This document shows positions 12,349-24,195 of a stretch of 64,000 nucleotides of DNA, piece after piece; the first letter of the stretch is position 1, and each line of letters starts with the position of its first letter. The stretch spans positions 40,797,807 through 40,861,806 of the forward strand of contig CM035170.1 in the NCBI GenBank assembly GCA_020205615.1. The letters are read 5' to 3'. The notes beneath the pieces were generated by a model. That model had not been told where the DNA came from, made no database searches, and worked only from the letters and a program-made list of their open reading frames with translations. The position numbers and the translations under genes are program-made. This stretch comes from Panax quinquefolius (taxonomy: Eukaryota; Streptophyta; Magnoliopsida; Apiales; Araliaceae).

Positions 12349-14310
12349 AGTTCATTAAGAAATAAAGAGAACGTAGTTTGAATGAGTTAATTTGGACAAG
12401 AATTGTGATCACAATGATGAATTTTGTAAATGATGTCAAAAATGGTGTTTTTGTATAAAACATGGAATTTAAAGGATTTAAATTAGTTGTAGTTGTTGTT
12501 TAACTGTTCTAAGTTAGTATATATTGAGGAATCATGTTTGTATGAGTCCCATGTCAATTGGGTATGCTTAATTTACTGTTTTGTGGATGAAATTTGTGAT
12601 AGTTGGCTTAGAACAGAGTCGAAACTCGTGTTCTACAAAATCGGCATCTCTTGGTGCCAAAGTCTTGGTATGCTGCCTCTTCTGGCTCGGTATGCCAGAC
12701 ACTTTATGGTAACCATGGCGCGCGCTCACACTTTTGTAGTCGGTCGAGACCAGTGAAGTCTGCTTATTCTGCAGACTTTGGACACCCATTGTAACTTGGT
12801 CTAGTGTTATGTTAATGTGAGAAACATGTAATGAAGAGGTTAAAACAGAATCGTATCATGTGGTTAGTAATTCTAGAGTATAAAATTAGTAAGTTGTGAA
12901 AATGATATGTTATGATTTAAGAAACTTAATGAATAATGAATAAGTTTTGTGAAATTAACACTTGTGATTCTGAAATGTGTATGGTAAAGTAGGACTTGTA
13001 CTAAAAAAAAGTTTAATTAGAAGTGAGTGTTATTTTGGAAAGTGGATGTTAGTATATCTAATAGATATTGTGATTCTAATACTATGTGTAGGTGAACGTG
13101 ATTTATAAATTTATAGCTTACACACGAGGCAAGTTCCTTACCCTAAACTTTTATTGAGCAAGTTCTTTGTTCCTAAATTTTATTTGAGCAAGCTCTAATC
13201 CTAACTTCATTCGAGCAAGTTGTGAATTATAATCATTGTTGAATTATTCTAACATGTTTATAGTTAAGCAAGTTTCTTTAGTCATTCTTTTATAGTGAAT
13301 GCTTCTTGAACTCTAACTCCTAGTACTGAACTGTTGTATTTCAATTACTTTGCACAAGTTATTATCATGTTAAGCAAGATTTGTTTCCAGCTTGTTATCA
13401 GCTTATTATTGTTCAAGATGTTTATTGTTTCATTCAATGCTTATGTTTACTTTAGTTATTTCAAAGCATGAGCTTAATGTATAGTTGGTTCACCTATTCT
13501 TAATCATTCCATATTATGTAGTTATTGATCATTTATAGTGTTATTGAACTTTGATTGATTCAACTAATCCTTTAGTTGATGATTGTTAAACTCTAAATTA
13601 CCCTTGAAGTTTATCCAACCCAAACTTTCTTTGGTGCGGACTTATACTCTAAAACTGAGAGGAACAACCCTATTATAGGGGTACACGATGCGTTTAGATG
13701 TTTGTGCACAATACATGGTTCGAAGGGCTGATCCCCCTAAGTACGTGGAGTCCTTACAGTATAACTGTTTAGGTTAAAGTTGAAAAATTACTTGTAACCA
13801 TGGACATAGTTTGTGATCTTATGACCCTTAGATATATTTCATATTTTGATTCCAATTTTTGGTTATCCTTGATAGAGTACTATTCAGTTTTGATGAGCCT
13901 ATTCATTGGCAGTTATTATTCTCTTGTTGTTCATTTCTATATTTAGTGAGCATTTGTTTTGCTCACTCTTGCATAAATATAATTATTGCATCTAAGGTTG
14001 AGAAGGTTGATGAACCTACTACAAACAAAGGAAAAGGAAAAATGTACAAGCGATGAACAATTGTAATTTATTGACTTTTATGTTAATAGACTTTATTTAA
14101 ATGATGTGATGTAACTATTTTTATTTCCCGCACTTGATTTATGTTAAAGGTTAGATAACCTGGGAGACTTTTTGATTTAATGATGTAACCCTTTTAATGG
14201 GAGGATTTATGGTTTAAATTATATTATATTTGGGTAGCTAGTATGAATGTATGGAAAGTGAACACCAAATCTTATGGGAATGAAGTACCTAGATTTGGGG
14301 GTGTCACAAG

Positions 14311-14329
14311 TTGTTATCAAAGCTTTAGG
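14311..14329 (+). promoter_or_regulatory. Degenerate primer binding site of B1
   Basis: TTGTTATCAAAGCTTTAGG begins two bases after the LTR end at 14308. It resembles the iMet primer site TGGTATCAGAGC with substitutions, probably decay. Confidence 0.7.
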
Positions 14330-14513
14330 TTATGAACCTTAGGTGGGGAGAAGCTTTGGAAGTAACCTTTGAAAAGATAGTGGTGATAAACTCTTATCGA
14401 GTTTTAAGGAAAAAATAATAAAACACTTATGTGCTTATGTGGTTGTAACCTATGTACTCATAAGTGTCGAGTAGTAATGCTTAGTAATTAAAACTTAAAA
14501 TTTTGTTATTAGG

Positions 14514-15275
14514 ATGGCTAATGTAGGAGAATCCAGTCTGGCTAGGGAGGAAGGATCCCAGATGCCTAGAGAGGAGGAGCCTCAAGAGATTCAGGTGGTT
14601 TGGAAACAACTACTGCCACGGGAAACATCTCCGTTAGTCACAATGGTTGAGCATGAGGGTTTACCTTATAAGGATGATGAGATAGAGATGGACGAGGAGG
14701 ACCCCGTTGAGCTGCCTTAGTCGAATGAGGATGAGGAGGACGAGGAGGAAGAGATTCCACTAAACTCAATCGCTACCCATATGTACGACGAAGTATACGA
14801 CCGCAATGTGGAAATTCAGGATAGCGTCGAGGAGTTGGAAGAGATAGTAACTGAACAACAGACCTCAATGGCGCATAAGGACAATGAGATCTAGGATCTA
14901 GAGGAACGTCTAAGTAATGTCGAAGGGAAGCTGATCCACACTGAAGGAGGTAACGAGCAAGTGACAGAGGAGATCGCGGAGCTGAAGAACAAATTGAAAG
15001 AAGAGTCTACTAAGAGGGCAAGAGCCGAAGACGCGTACGAGGAAGCTTCTAAACGAGCCGGGGTAGCAGAAAGAGACGTCCAAGTGAAGAAGACCAAGAT
15101 GGAAGACATGAATAGTGTTTTCAACACCGTGATCAATCGAGCTCAAGATCGGGTCATATGTTATCCGATTCAGTTCGAGACGCTGCCATTGTACATGTTA
15201 GATCGTCGAACAATGTTCCGTATTATGGAAGAGGAACGTCGTAAGGCTATGAAGTATTTTAGTAGGTCGTTATAA
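14514..15275 (+). pseudogene. Extra acidic coiled-coil ORF upstream of gag (B1)
   Basis: A 253-codon sense frame lies between the primer site and gag, a place where family A has only ~190 bp of leader. It starts MANVGESSLAREEGSQ and is one continuous frame broken by two TAGs (14718-14720 and 14892-14894), each explained by CAG to TAG. Residues ~30-85 are strongly acidic, with runs of Asp/Glu. Residues ~100-200 are charged with heptad-like Leu/Ala spacing, predicting a coiled coil. The C-terminal 40 residues carry YPIQFExLPLYMxDRRTM followed by an RIMEEERRKA-like basic/acidic helix. B2 has a homologous frame at the same place (51692-50974). I recognise no known domain; it is not gag, env or a nuclease. 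It may be a nucleic-acid-binding or chromatin-interacting accessory protein (inference only). Confidence 0.75.
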
Positions 15276-15560
15276 ATGTAATTACAATGTGAATAGTGAA
15301 TAAATAAGATGTAAATCACGGGTATGATATAACCCACGTGATATGATGATGATGAAGTTATCTTGAAACTTTTGTAGTTCAAGAAGGTGATGTAGATAGC
15401 AAGAATGCTATCATTATTGTGTTTTAAAATATTATGAATGAATAAAAGTTAGTATTTATTCAAGATATTGTGTGTTATGTGGTAATTTTGTGATGTGCAA
15501 ATTAAGTACATAATACCTAGAGGATTGAATAATAATTTAATGAGAATATTTTAATAAAAA
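15276..15560 (+). other. Spacer between extra ORF and gag
   Basis: 285 bp of AT-rich sequence with no frame or obvious signal. B2 has a spacer of similar size (50973-50665), so the two-ORF layout is ancestral to the family. Confidence 0.6.
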
Positions 15561-16601
15561 ATGCCTCCAAGACGTCAACCACGACAAAGAACCCCTGAGG
15601 GATCTACCAATAACAACAATGTTAAGGCAAACCCAGTTCAGCAGTTAGTGATGTTACTGACAAGAGCATTGTAGAATCAACCGCAGAATCAAGCTACAAC
15701 TTTGAAGGATTTCAAGGCGGTTGGACCACCAGAATTCCGTAGGTCCATGAATCCAGTTGAGGCATAGACCTAGATCATGGAGATAGAGAAAGTTTTTGAT
15801 GTTGCTAGAGTAGGTGAGAATCAGAAGACTACTTTTGCAACATTTATGTTGAAAACAGAGGCTAGTTATTGGTGGCAAGCCAATAAAACTCGAGGAGGTC
15901 AAGGGGTAATGACTTAGGATAGGTTTAAGGAGATATTTTTCGAGACTTATTTTCCAGAGAGTTCGAAGAATCAGATGGAAGTGCAGTTTTTAGAACTGAA
16001 GCAGGGATCAATGACGGTATCGAAATATACCGTAAAATTTAACGAGTTGGCGAGGTTTGCGCCATATCAAGTCAACACAGATGAGCGCAAGGCTAAGAGG
16101 TTTGAAAGCAGAGGACTGAAACCACAGTTTGTCAGACATGAGGGTCTCCATGTTTCACCAAAGACATTTACAGTGATCTTGAGAAAGGCAATTCTCGTTA
16201 AAGATGGAGGCGAGGCTGTAACAAAGTACAATCAAGAGCAGAGAAAGAAGAAGAGTGATGGTGAAGCTAAGAATGGTGGTGGTAGTGGTGGAAATGGTAA
16301 CAATGACCTTAAGAGAAAGTGGAGTGCAAATGTGAGAGCTGGAAACTAGTAAGGAAACTAGCAGAAGAAGAAATTTGAAGCATGTGCTACATGCGGGAGG
16401 TTTCACTCGGGTATGTGCCTAAGGGGGAAGCGTGTATGCTTTAACTGTGGCCAGGAGGGTTACATTGCCACAAACTGCAATCAACCCAAAAGAATGTTTG
16501 CTACACCTGCAGGTCAAAGGATCATTTTGCTCGCGAGTGCCCTAAGAAGAAAGCTAGAGAGACAACGGGAAGCAAGGGAGGTAGCAGTGGAGGTACATTG
16601 A
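15561..16601 (+). pseudogene. B1 gag (capsid and zinc knuckles), broken
   Basis: Gag of the chromovirus, forming the nucleoprotein particle. It starts MPPRRQPRQRTPEGS. The capsid core reads FKAVGPPEFR, EKVFDVARVGE, ASYWWQANK and FFETYFPESSKNQMEVQFLELKQG, the retrotransposon gag fold. A Lys/Gly/Asn-rich linker follows, then a first zinc knuckle CFNCGQEGYIATNC in which the His is Tyr. The second knuckle (CYTC...H...C) is in another frame because of a one-base shift near 16490. In-frame stops replace Gln or Trp: after residue ~37, two near 15768, one near 15918, and one at 16347-16349. Gag and pol probably formed one frame, as expected for this clade. Confidence 0.88.
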
Positions 16602-17362
16602 CTATTGCTGGACCAACGTCGTCAAACCGACCCACAGCCAAAACCTTCAACATGACGGTGCAGGACGCGGTGCAATCAAAAGATGTCATGTCAGGTATTA
16701 TCCCAATCAATGATATAAATGCATATGTATTATTTGATTCGGGTGTTACTTGCTCGTTCATATCTGATGAATTTGCTAAGAGGTTAGAATTACCTAGTGA
16801 AGAGTTGAATTTCCCTTTACACATAGAAATTGCGAATAAGGAGGTGATTCATGTTAAATTCGTATTCAAGAATTGTAGAGTGAATATTAAGGGGAATATT
16901 ATGACAGTAGATTTAATCCCTATAAAACTTGGAGAGTTTGATGTTATATTAGGAATGGATTGGCTATTCAATTATGGAGCGATATTTTATTACCAAAAGA
17001 AATGTGTAAACCTTATGACTCCATCAAAGGTAGTTTTCTATGGTAGAAAATGGCCTAGACAAGCGAGGTGTCTGACGGTTATGCATGCCAAAAAGTTATT
17101 AAGTCAGGGCTGTGTAGGGTACCTAGCTTACATAGTCGATACTCAAAAGAAGAAGGGTGTGAAACTGGAAGAGATATCAGTGGTTAGGGATTTTGTGTAC
17201 ATTTTTCTGGAAGATTTGCCAGGACTTCCGCCTGACAAAGAGATCGAGTTTGTGATCAACTTAGCGCCTAGAACTGCTCCAATATCGAAGGCCACGTACA
17301 TAATGGTTCTGGTAGAGATGAAGGAACTGATGGTACAATTGCAAAAACTGTTAGATAAGTAG
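16516..17362 (+). pseudogene. B1 protease and RT connector
   Basis: Aspartic protease, which cuts the gag-pol polyprotein. The active-site motif LFDSGVTCSFIS holds DSG at 16736-16744. DSG is an accepted variant of DTG in Ty3/gypsy proteases. The second signature, GEFDVILGMDWL, is present. A connector with LEDLPGLPPDKEIEFVI leads into RT, typical of the gypsy PR-RT junction. The stop at 17360-17362 replaces a Lys codon (B2 has YKKYIQP). Confidence 0.87.
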
Positions 17363-19137
17363 TATATTCAACCGAGCGTATCACAGTGGGGAGCGCTGGT
17401 GTTATTCGTGAAGAAGAAGGATGGGTCAATGCGTCTTTGCATTAATTATAAAGAATTAGACAAAGTCACTATTAAGAATAAATATTAATTGCCAAGAATA
17501 GATGACTTGTTTTATTAATTGAAAGGTGCTAGATACTTCTCGAGAATAGATTTGAGAAGTGGGTATCATCAATTGAAAGTAAGGAAGGAGGATGTACTGA
17601 AGACAGCATTCAGAACTTGATATGGGCATTACGAATTTTTGATGATGTCTTTTGGTTTGACCAACGCCCCTGCTGCATTCATGGATTTGATGAACAGGGA
17701 GTTTAAACCATTTTTAAACAAGTTTGTCGTGGTATTTATCGATGATATTTTGGTGTAATCCAAATTTCAAGAAGAACACGTGGAACATTTACGTTTGACG
17801 CTGGAGACACTAAGAAAAGAAAAGTTGTATGCAAAATTCTCTAAATGTGAATTTTTGATGGAACGTGTACAATTTCTTGGCCATGTAATTGATAAAAATG
17901 GGATTTCAGTGGATCCATCAAAAATCGAAGCTGTGATAAATTGGGAACAACCAAGAACTTCATTAGAAATGAGAAGTTTCTTAGGATTGGCAAGTTATTA
18001 CAGACGGTTTATTCAGGATTTTTCCAAGATTGCCACTCTGTTGACAAATTTGACCAGAAAAATTGTAAAATTTGTTTGGACGGAAAAGTGTGAAGAGATT
18101 TTTAAGGAATTTAAGAAGAAGCTTAGTGTGGCACTTGTGTTGTCATTACCTGATAATATAGGAAACTTTGTGGTGTATAGTGATGCCTCACATAAAGGAT
18201 TAGGTTGTGTTCTTATACAGAATGGTAAAGTCATTGTGTATTCATCAAGGCAATTAAAGGACTATGAGAAAGGGTATTCGACTCATGATTTAGAGTTGGC
18301 TGCAGTGGTATTTGCTCTAAATATATGGAGACACTATCTCTATGGAGAGAAATATGAGATATACACAGACCATAAAAGTTTGAAGTATATTTTCACACAG
18401 AATGATCTAAACATGTGTCAAAGGAGATGGATGGTATTAATAAAAGATTATGATTGCGAGATCTTTTATCATCCGGGCAAAGCAAATGTGGTTGCAGATG
18501 CCTTAAGTAGGAAGGGTCGTGAGAAGTTGATGTTGTTAACGAACCAGGAGGAGCTCATTTCATCAATGACAAGGCTAGAGCTGGAAATAAAATTTCCAAA
18601 AGAATCCGATGAACGACTATTCCAGATAGAAGCTAGTCCAACTTTGGTGGACAATGTAAAGAATGCTCAACTACAAGATGAAGAATGCAAAAAAATAAAA
18701 GAAAGTATGGTTGATGGTAGTGAGATGAAGTACAAGGTTGATACCGAAGGAGTGCTGAGATTTGAGGGACGAATTTGGGTTTCAACAGTACCGGATATTA
18801 AAGAAGAAATCTTGACAGAGGCTCATAATTCAAGATATTCGATTCATCTGGGAAGTACAAAAATGTATCAAGATTTGCGTCGGCACTTTTGGTGGCCAAA
18901 TATGAAAAGAGACGTTGCAGAATGTGTTGCAAAATGCTTGACATGTCAAAGAGTAAAAGCAAAACATCAGAGGCAAAGCGGATTACTTCAACCATTGGAA
19001 ATACCGGGATAGATGTGGGAGCATATCACAATGGATTTTGTGGTAGGTCTTCCAACGACTCAAAAAGGATACGATGCGATATGGGTGATAGTGGATAGAT
19101 TAACGAAATCAGCACACTTTTTGCCAATAAAGATTAG
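17363..19137 (+). pseudogene. B1 reverse transcriptase, RNase H, integrase N-terminus
   Basis: RT fingers and palm: [20 protein letters not shown], then [12 protein letters not shown] and the catalytic FIDD (17735-17746). Five stops fall between 17360 and 17758, most of them one transition away from Gln, Arg or Pro codons. The open frame 17780-19012 covers the RT thumb ([19 protein letters not shown]) and RNase H with its acidic set [30 protein letters not shown] and NVVADALSR. It then enters the integrase zinc module (H-x-H around [14 protein letters not shown]). A TAG at 19010-19012 (Trp to stop) precedes MDFVVGLP with the first integrase Asp. A deletion of roughly 40 bp near 19134 shifts the frame. 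Confidence 0.9.
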
Positions 19138-20061
19138 ATGGAGATCGTCTCAAGACATGGAGTTCTAATATCAATTTTATCAGACAGAGATCCAAGGTTC
19201 ACATTAAACTTCTGGAAGAAACTACAAGAATGCATGGGAACACAATTGAAGATGAGTATGGCATACCATCCGCAAACTGATGGTCAAAGCAAACGAACAA
19301 TCCAGATGTTAGAAGATATATTTAGAGTGTGCATCATGTATTTTAAAAGAAACTGGGATGATCATTTACCATTGTTAGAATTTACATATAACAACAGTTA
19401 CCATGCAAGAATTGGTATGCCGCCATACGAGGCATTATACGGCAGGAAATATAGAACTCCACTATGCTGGGATGAAGTTGATGAAAGTCAACTGTTAGGA
19501 CCGAAACTGGTATAACAAACCGCTGAAGTCGTCAAACTCGTCAAAGCAAGACTGGTAGCTGCTCAAGATAGACAGAAGAAGTACGCTGATCAACACAGAC
19601 AAGATCGCAAATTTGACGTATGATATTTTGTTTTCTTGAAAGTTTCTACTTGGAAGAGGAAAATTCATTTTGGGAAGAAAGGAAAGCTAAGCCCAAGGTT
19701 TCTTGGACCTTTCAAGATACTGCGAAGAGTGGGAGAAGTGGCTTACGAGGTAGCTTTACCTCCAGAATTAGAACATGTTCACAACATTTTTCATGTGTCG
19801 GTATTGCGACCGTATAAACCCGATTACAAACATGTGATCGAGTATGAACCGTTAAAGTTCAGTAAAGATATGTCTTATGAAGAGGTTCCTATCCAGATAG
19901 TCGACAAAAAAGAACAAGTGCTCAGGAATAAGGTGATACCTTTTGTGAAGGTGATATGGAGAAACCACAATGTCGAAGTGGCTATGTGGGAACTCGAAGA
20001 TGAAATGATGAAGAACTACCTGCGTTATTTGTTTAATTTGTGTCTTCGATTCTGGGGATAG
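19138..20061 (+). pseudogene. B1 integrase core, GPF module and chromodomain-like tail
   Basis: Integrase inserts the cDNA. The second Asp is in SDRDPRF. The third catalytic residue, normally Glu in TDGQSERTIQ, is Lys here ([10 protein letters not shown]), so this copy could not integrate. The C-terminal GPF/Y module reads LSPRFLGPFKILRRVGEVAY. It is followed by HNIFHVSVLRPY and a chromodomain-like tail (VDKKEQVLRNKVIP, VIWRNHNVEVAMWELEDEM) that in chromoviruses helps target heterochromatin. Stops at 19513-19515 (CAA to TAA) and near 19621 (Gly to TGA) break it. Confidence 0.9.
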
Positions 20062-20130
20062 GATCTTTGTAAAGAGGGAAGAACGTGATAAATAAATTGT
20101 TTGAGTTGTGATTCTGAGGACAGGATCCTT

Positions 20131-20145
20131 CTAAGGAGGGAATGA
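20131..20145 (+). promoter_or_regulatory. Polypurine tract of B1
   Basis: CTAAGGAGGGAATGA abuts the 3' LTR start at 20146; it primes plus-strand DNA synthesis. Confidence 0.8.
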
Positions 20146-22512
20146 TGTAACAATCCAAGATTTTATTTGAAATTTAAAATATTTATTAAGTTAAATAAAT
20201 ATTTTATTGATGTAATTGTTATTTTATTGATGTGGTTGTTGTTAGTAAATATTTGTGAATTAAATTTATTAGATAACATTCTAATTTAATTTAATAGTTA
20301 GAGAGTTGTTAAAGATAACATGAAATGTCATATTGTTGTTTTAATTTAATAATGAAAGTGATATGTTAATTTATTAAATAAAATTATAATGAGATTATAA
20401 TTTTGTGATATTTGTTTAAGTGGAAAATTTATTTAAACTTTAGTATGTGTAATTAGTTTATTTAACTAATGTTGGATATGAGATTCAAATAAATAATATA
20501 AGATTATAAACTATAGGGTAATGATTTATAAAAATATTAAGTATTAAATGGATTTACCCAAACAAGGCTTAAAATATTAAGTCTTTATTTTAAAGAGTTT
20601 TTGCCAAACAAAGCCTTATGGCTTTTAAACTTTTGAATTTTAATTATAATAAAATAAATCAAATAATAAATAAAATATATTTATAAACTATATACGTTTA
20701 CATTTTTGTAACAATTATATTAAGTATACGTATTATGGCCCTATCAGTTTATTATGTTTATGCTTAAGCTTTAGTTTGCTTTACGTGAATTGGCTTATAC
20801 TGAGAAAGGGAGAAGAAGAATACAAAGAAACTTGAGATAGAGTTGAGAGAAAGTCTGAGAATTTCAAAACAATTTCTTTGTTTTTAGGAAGGATTATTCA
20901 AAGAAAGAGAATGTATTTTCCATAACCTTAATATTATATATATATGTAGGTTTTACGGCATAAATTTCCAAGTTCTGTGAATTCATTTTTTTTAAATTGT
21001 TGATATACAACTGATAACTTGTGATTATATGTATTTGTGATGTTAGAGTTTGAATTTAGACAAGAAATTGTATGCTAATTATGTTTAAGAAGGAAGAAAA
21101 GTATTTACAGTGTATATTTTTATACATGGCTTGTAAAAGTACTAAATTTGGTGGTTAATTTGTAAACCAATCTATAAATTGAGCCTTAAATATGTTAGTT
21201 CATTAAGAAACTAAGAGAACGTAGTTTGAATGAGTTAATTTGGACAAAAATTGTGATCACAGTGATGATTTTTGTAAATGATGTCAAAAATGGTGATTTT
21301 GTATAAAACATGCAATTTAAAGGATTTAAATTAGTTGTTGTAAGATCCCCAACTTTTATGAATAAAGATTAATTCTTCTCGAAATATATTTTTGAATATT
21401 ATGGTGTGGATTTGATATAATGTTATAGTTGTGGGTAATATTTACAAATTTCGCAAAGTAAGCAAGTGGTTATATAATATTCGATTGGTCGGGAAATATT
21501 CGTTTTAATAGGAAATATTTGTGCGACGACACAATCATTGGTGAACCCCACAACAAAAGTGTTATCGTAGTTAGAAAACAATAGAATTATCTTTTTATAA
21601 AAATAACGGTGAAAGTTTTACCGTTAAACTGTTGAACTACCCAGTGGTAAAAGTACAAGAATGTCTGGCGTGGTTTGCATAGTAGCACACACGGTATTGA
21701 TTATTGATGCTTACGTGAGAAGTCACTCAGTTATACTCAATTATTGCTACAGTAATTGCTACATAATATCTTTCATATTATTGATTCAATTATTGTCACA
21801 GTATCATCAACATAATATTTTATATTATTAAATCAATAACTGAGACGACAAAGTTATTCATATTATTATTTGCAATATTGACGATGTCTAGATAGTTCTG
21901 TCGAGGAGAGGTTTGGTCACCTAATTGTGCGCCAATAGGGAGAAATCCTTATCGGAAAGCACCCTCTTTCCTGGGAATGATCTGGTTGTTAAATATTGTG
22001 AGTTATAATATTAATGATGAATAAGTTCGTGTTGATTAAAGATAAAATTGATATTTCCATTATGTTGGGATTATTAGTGTTAGTGAAAATTGACATCTAT
22101 TCCGATGATAATTGATGTCTGGAGGTTATATTAACCAATCGGGTAATTAATCGGATAAATGAGCATTTAATTGCTATTAATTCACATGCTTATAACTATT
22201 TGTTCACATATGTGTACTATTGATTCTCATGCATGTACTAATAGGGGAGATGGGGCAAGATTGATAATACTTTCACGACTAAATTAAAAATGGAGGTATA
22301 GATGAAGGTACTATATTGTAATTATTTTTTTTACATGATTGTACTATTGATTCACATGATTGTACTATTGAATCACAAGATGTACTATTAGGGGAGGTGG
22401 TGCAAGTTTGATAATACTTGCAGAACTAAATTAAAAATGAAGGAAAGGATGAAGGTATTATACTGTAATATTTCGAGCATCAAAACGTGCAATTATCGAA
22501 ACTATATTTTCC

Positions 22513-22521
22513 TATAAATAG
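22513..22521 (+). promoter_or_regulatory. Candidate TATA box, family A solo LTR
   Basis: TATAAATAG followed by AAGCTCATTC, about 1.2 kb from the LTR start; the same motif and context occur in the other family A LTRs. Confidence 0.6.
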
Positions 22522-22901
22522 AAGCTCATTCTTATTTCATTCTCACCAATTCACTAAGACTCACAAGAGCAATTATATAGAGAGAAGCTATAGAGAGAAA
22601 AAAGAAGAGAAGTCTGCTACTTCACTATTCCAGTATCCAGTCTTCTTCTAAGGTAAGGGATATTATTTGTTCAGTATTCATAGGAATAATATTTTCTTCC
22701 ATATTGTGTAGTATGTGAGTAATATAATTTTGTCTCGTATTCCTGATTATACCCTCATTTTGTTAAAGTACTACTTCTATACTCCGTGAAATTAGTAGAA
22801 TATTCTTGAAATTTGCGCTTCATCTAGTATCATTTCACAAGGATATTTTTTGTACATTCTTGTTAAATTTTAAGCTTTTCATGCCGGAGGACTGTCCATG
22901 A

Positions 22902-23031
22902 GTAGTATTCATTTTTATGGTACTATTCACGGGGTACTATTCACAAAGTACTATTTATGCGTACTATTCACAAAGTACTATTAACGGGGTACTATTCCCA
23001 AAGTACTATTCACCCGGGGAATTATTCATGA
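22902..23031 (+). repeat. GTACTATTCAC minisatellite (inverted GAATAGTAC)
   Basis: About nine 14-15 bp units of the type GGGGTACTATTCACAAA, the reverse complement of the array in the minus-strand LTRs. Confidence 0.85.
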
Positions 23032-24195
23032 AAAATGATTTCTTTGTTGTATAAATCATTTTTGATACAATATTATTCTTGAATTTTACTCCACAAAGCA
23101 GTATCATGTTGAAAATTTGGATATTATTGAATTCTGGATAAATTAAGTTATAAATCTTTAAAAATTTATCATTTGCTTTCTTTTAATTGAATTCTTATAT
23201 CATTGTCATCATTTTCATACTTATATTGTAATAAAAGTCATATATGGCTTACATGCATAGATGTACTATTGATTGGTATGATTATGACCACGGATTATTC
23301 AGTATAATCATGACCGTAATGTTACAAATGATGTGGTAAAAATCCTCATTGGCCTATAGTGCATTGATGGACAGATGTTGGTATGATTATGACCAGAGAT
23401 TATTCTAAGATAATCATGACCATTGATGATTACATGAATATCCTTGGCACAGAGCGGGGATGATTCGATGATGTGGTTTATTTATTAAAATTTGAGTCTC
23501 GCCGATAAAATTGATGATAAACTTTTTAAATCATAAAAAATAGTAGATATCATGCTCTACTTGACTTCTAATGGATTGCCTATTCCGCTGCAATTAAACT
23601 TACTGTTTATTATATTTTATCAGTTTAACACTGTTGAAAGCTAACGATAATTTATTATGCATTATCTTAATCATAATATTTCTTACTGGGCTAGTTGAGC
23701 TCACCCTTTTGTTTTAATCGTTCTCTTCAGGAAATGAGAACGTAGCCGGGACTAGTCGGGGGAACAGTGTGATCAAGGATGGTGGCTATAGTAGTCCTCA
23801 CTATTTTATAAAATAGTGTGATAATAAATTTAATGAGGACTTCATTTTAGTTTAAATACTGTTTATGAGACAATATTCATGTAAAAACTCTAAGCTACGT
23901 TGTTGTCGTATTGTATAAAAAAAGTTTGTATTTGATTTATGTACCATGTATTTGGCGACTCAGAATGGGTGATGTATACCTATTTTGGGGGTGTCACATT
24001 GTAGTTGTTGTTTAATTATTCTAAGTTAGTATATATGTGAGTAATCATGTTTGTGTGAGTCCTATGTCAATTGGATATGCTTAATTTATTGTTTTGTGGA
24101 TGAAATTCGTGATAGTTGGCTTAGAACATAGTCGAAACTCGTGTTCTGCGTCTTTGATCTTATCGGCGTCGAAGGCATGCCTCTGGCTCTGCGGG

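Larger units (their letters stand above)
2020..14308 (+). repeat. B1 5' LTR, interrupted twice
   Basis: LTR sequence is at 2020-3003, 10738-10830 and 12354-14308 (about 3032 bp), aligning with the 3' LTR at 20146-27383. It is interrupted by the A element 3004-10732 plus its TSD and by solo LTR C1. It ends GGGGGTGTCACA just before the primer binding site. Frames within it (12493-12756, 13859-14056) have shadows in the other LTR and look like LTR noise. Confidence 0.93.
21339..23998 (+). mobile_element. Family A solo LTR
   Basis: A 2660 bp LTR beginning TGTAAGATCCCCAACTTTTA and ending GGGGGTGTCACA, with no internal sequence. The uninterrupted B LTR at 12481-12500 shows the empty site; comparison gives a duplicated TTGT (21335-21338 and 23999-24002), 4 bp, or 5 bp with one base lost. 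It is of the outer subtype, with the inverted GAATAGTAC array and the conserved CCTTATCGGAAAG block near 21950. Unlike most family A copies here, it reads on the plus strand. Confidence 0.92.

Noticed and set aside
20062..20145. Envelope-like gene between integrase and 3' LTR of B1
   Set aside because: Only ~85 bp separate the chromodomain-like tail from the LTR, leaving no room for env.
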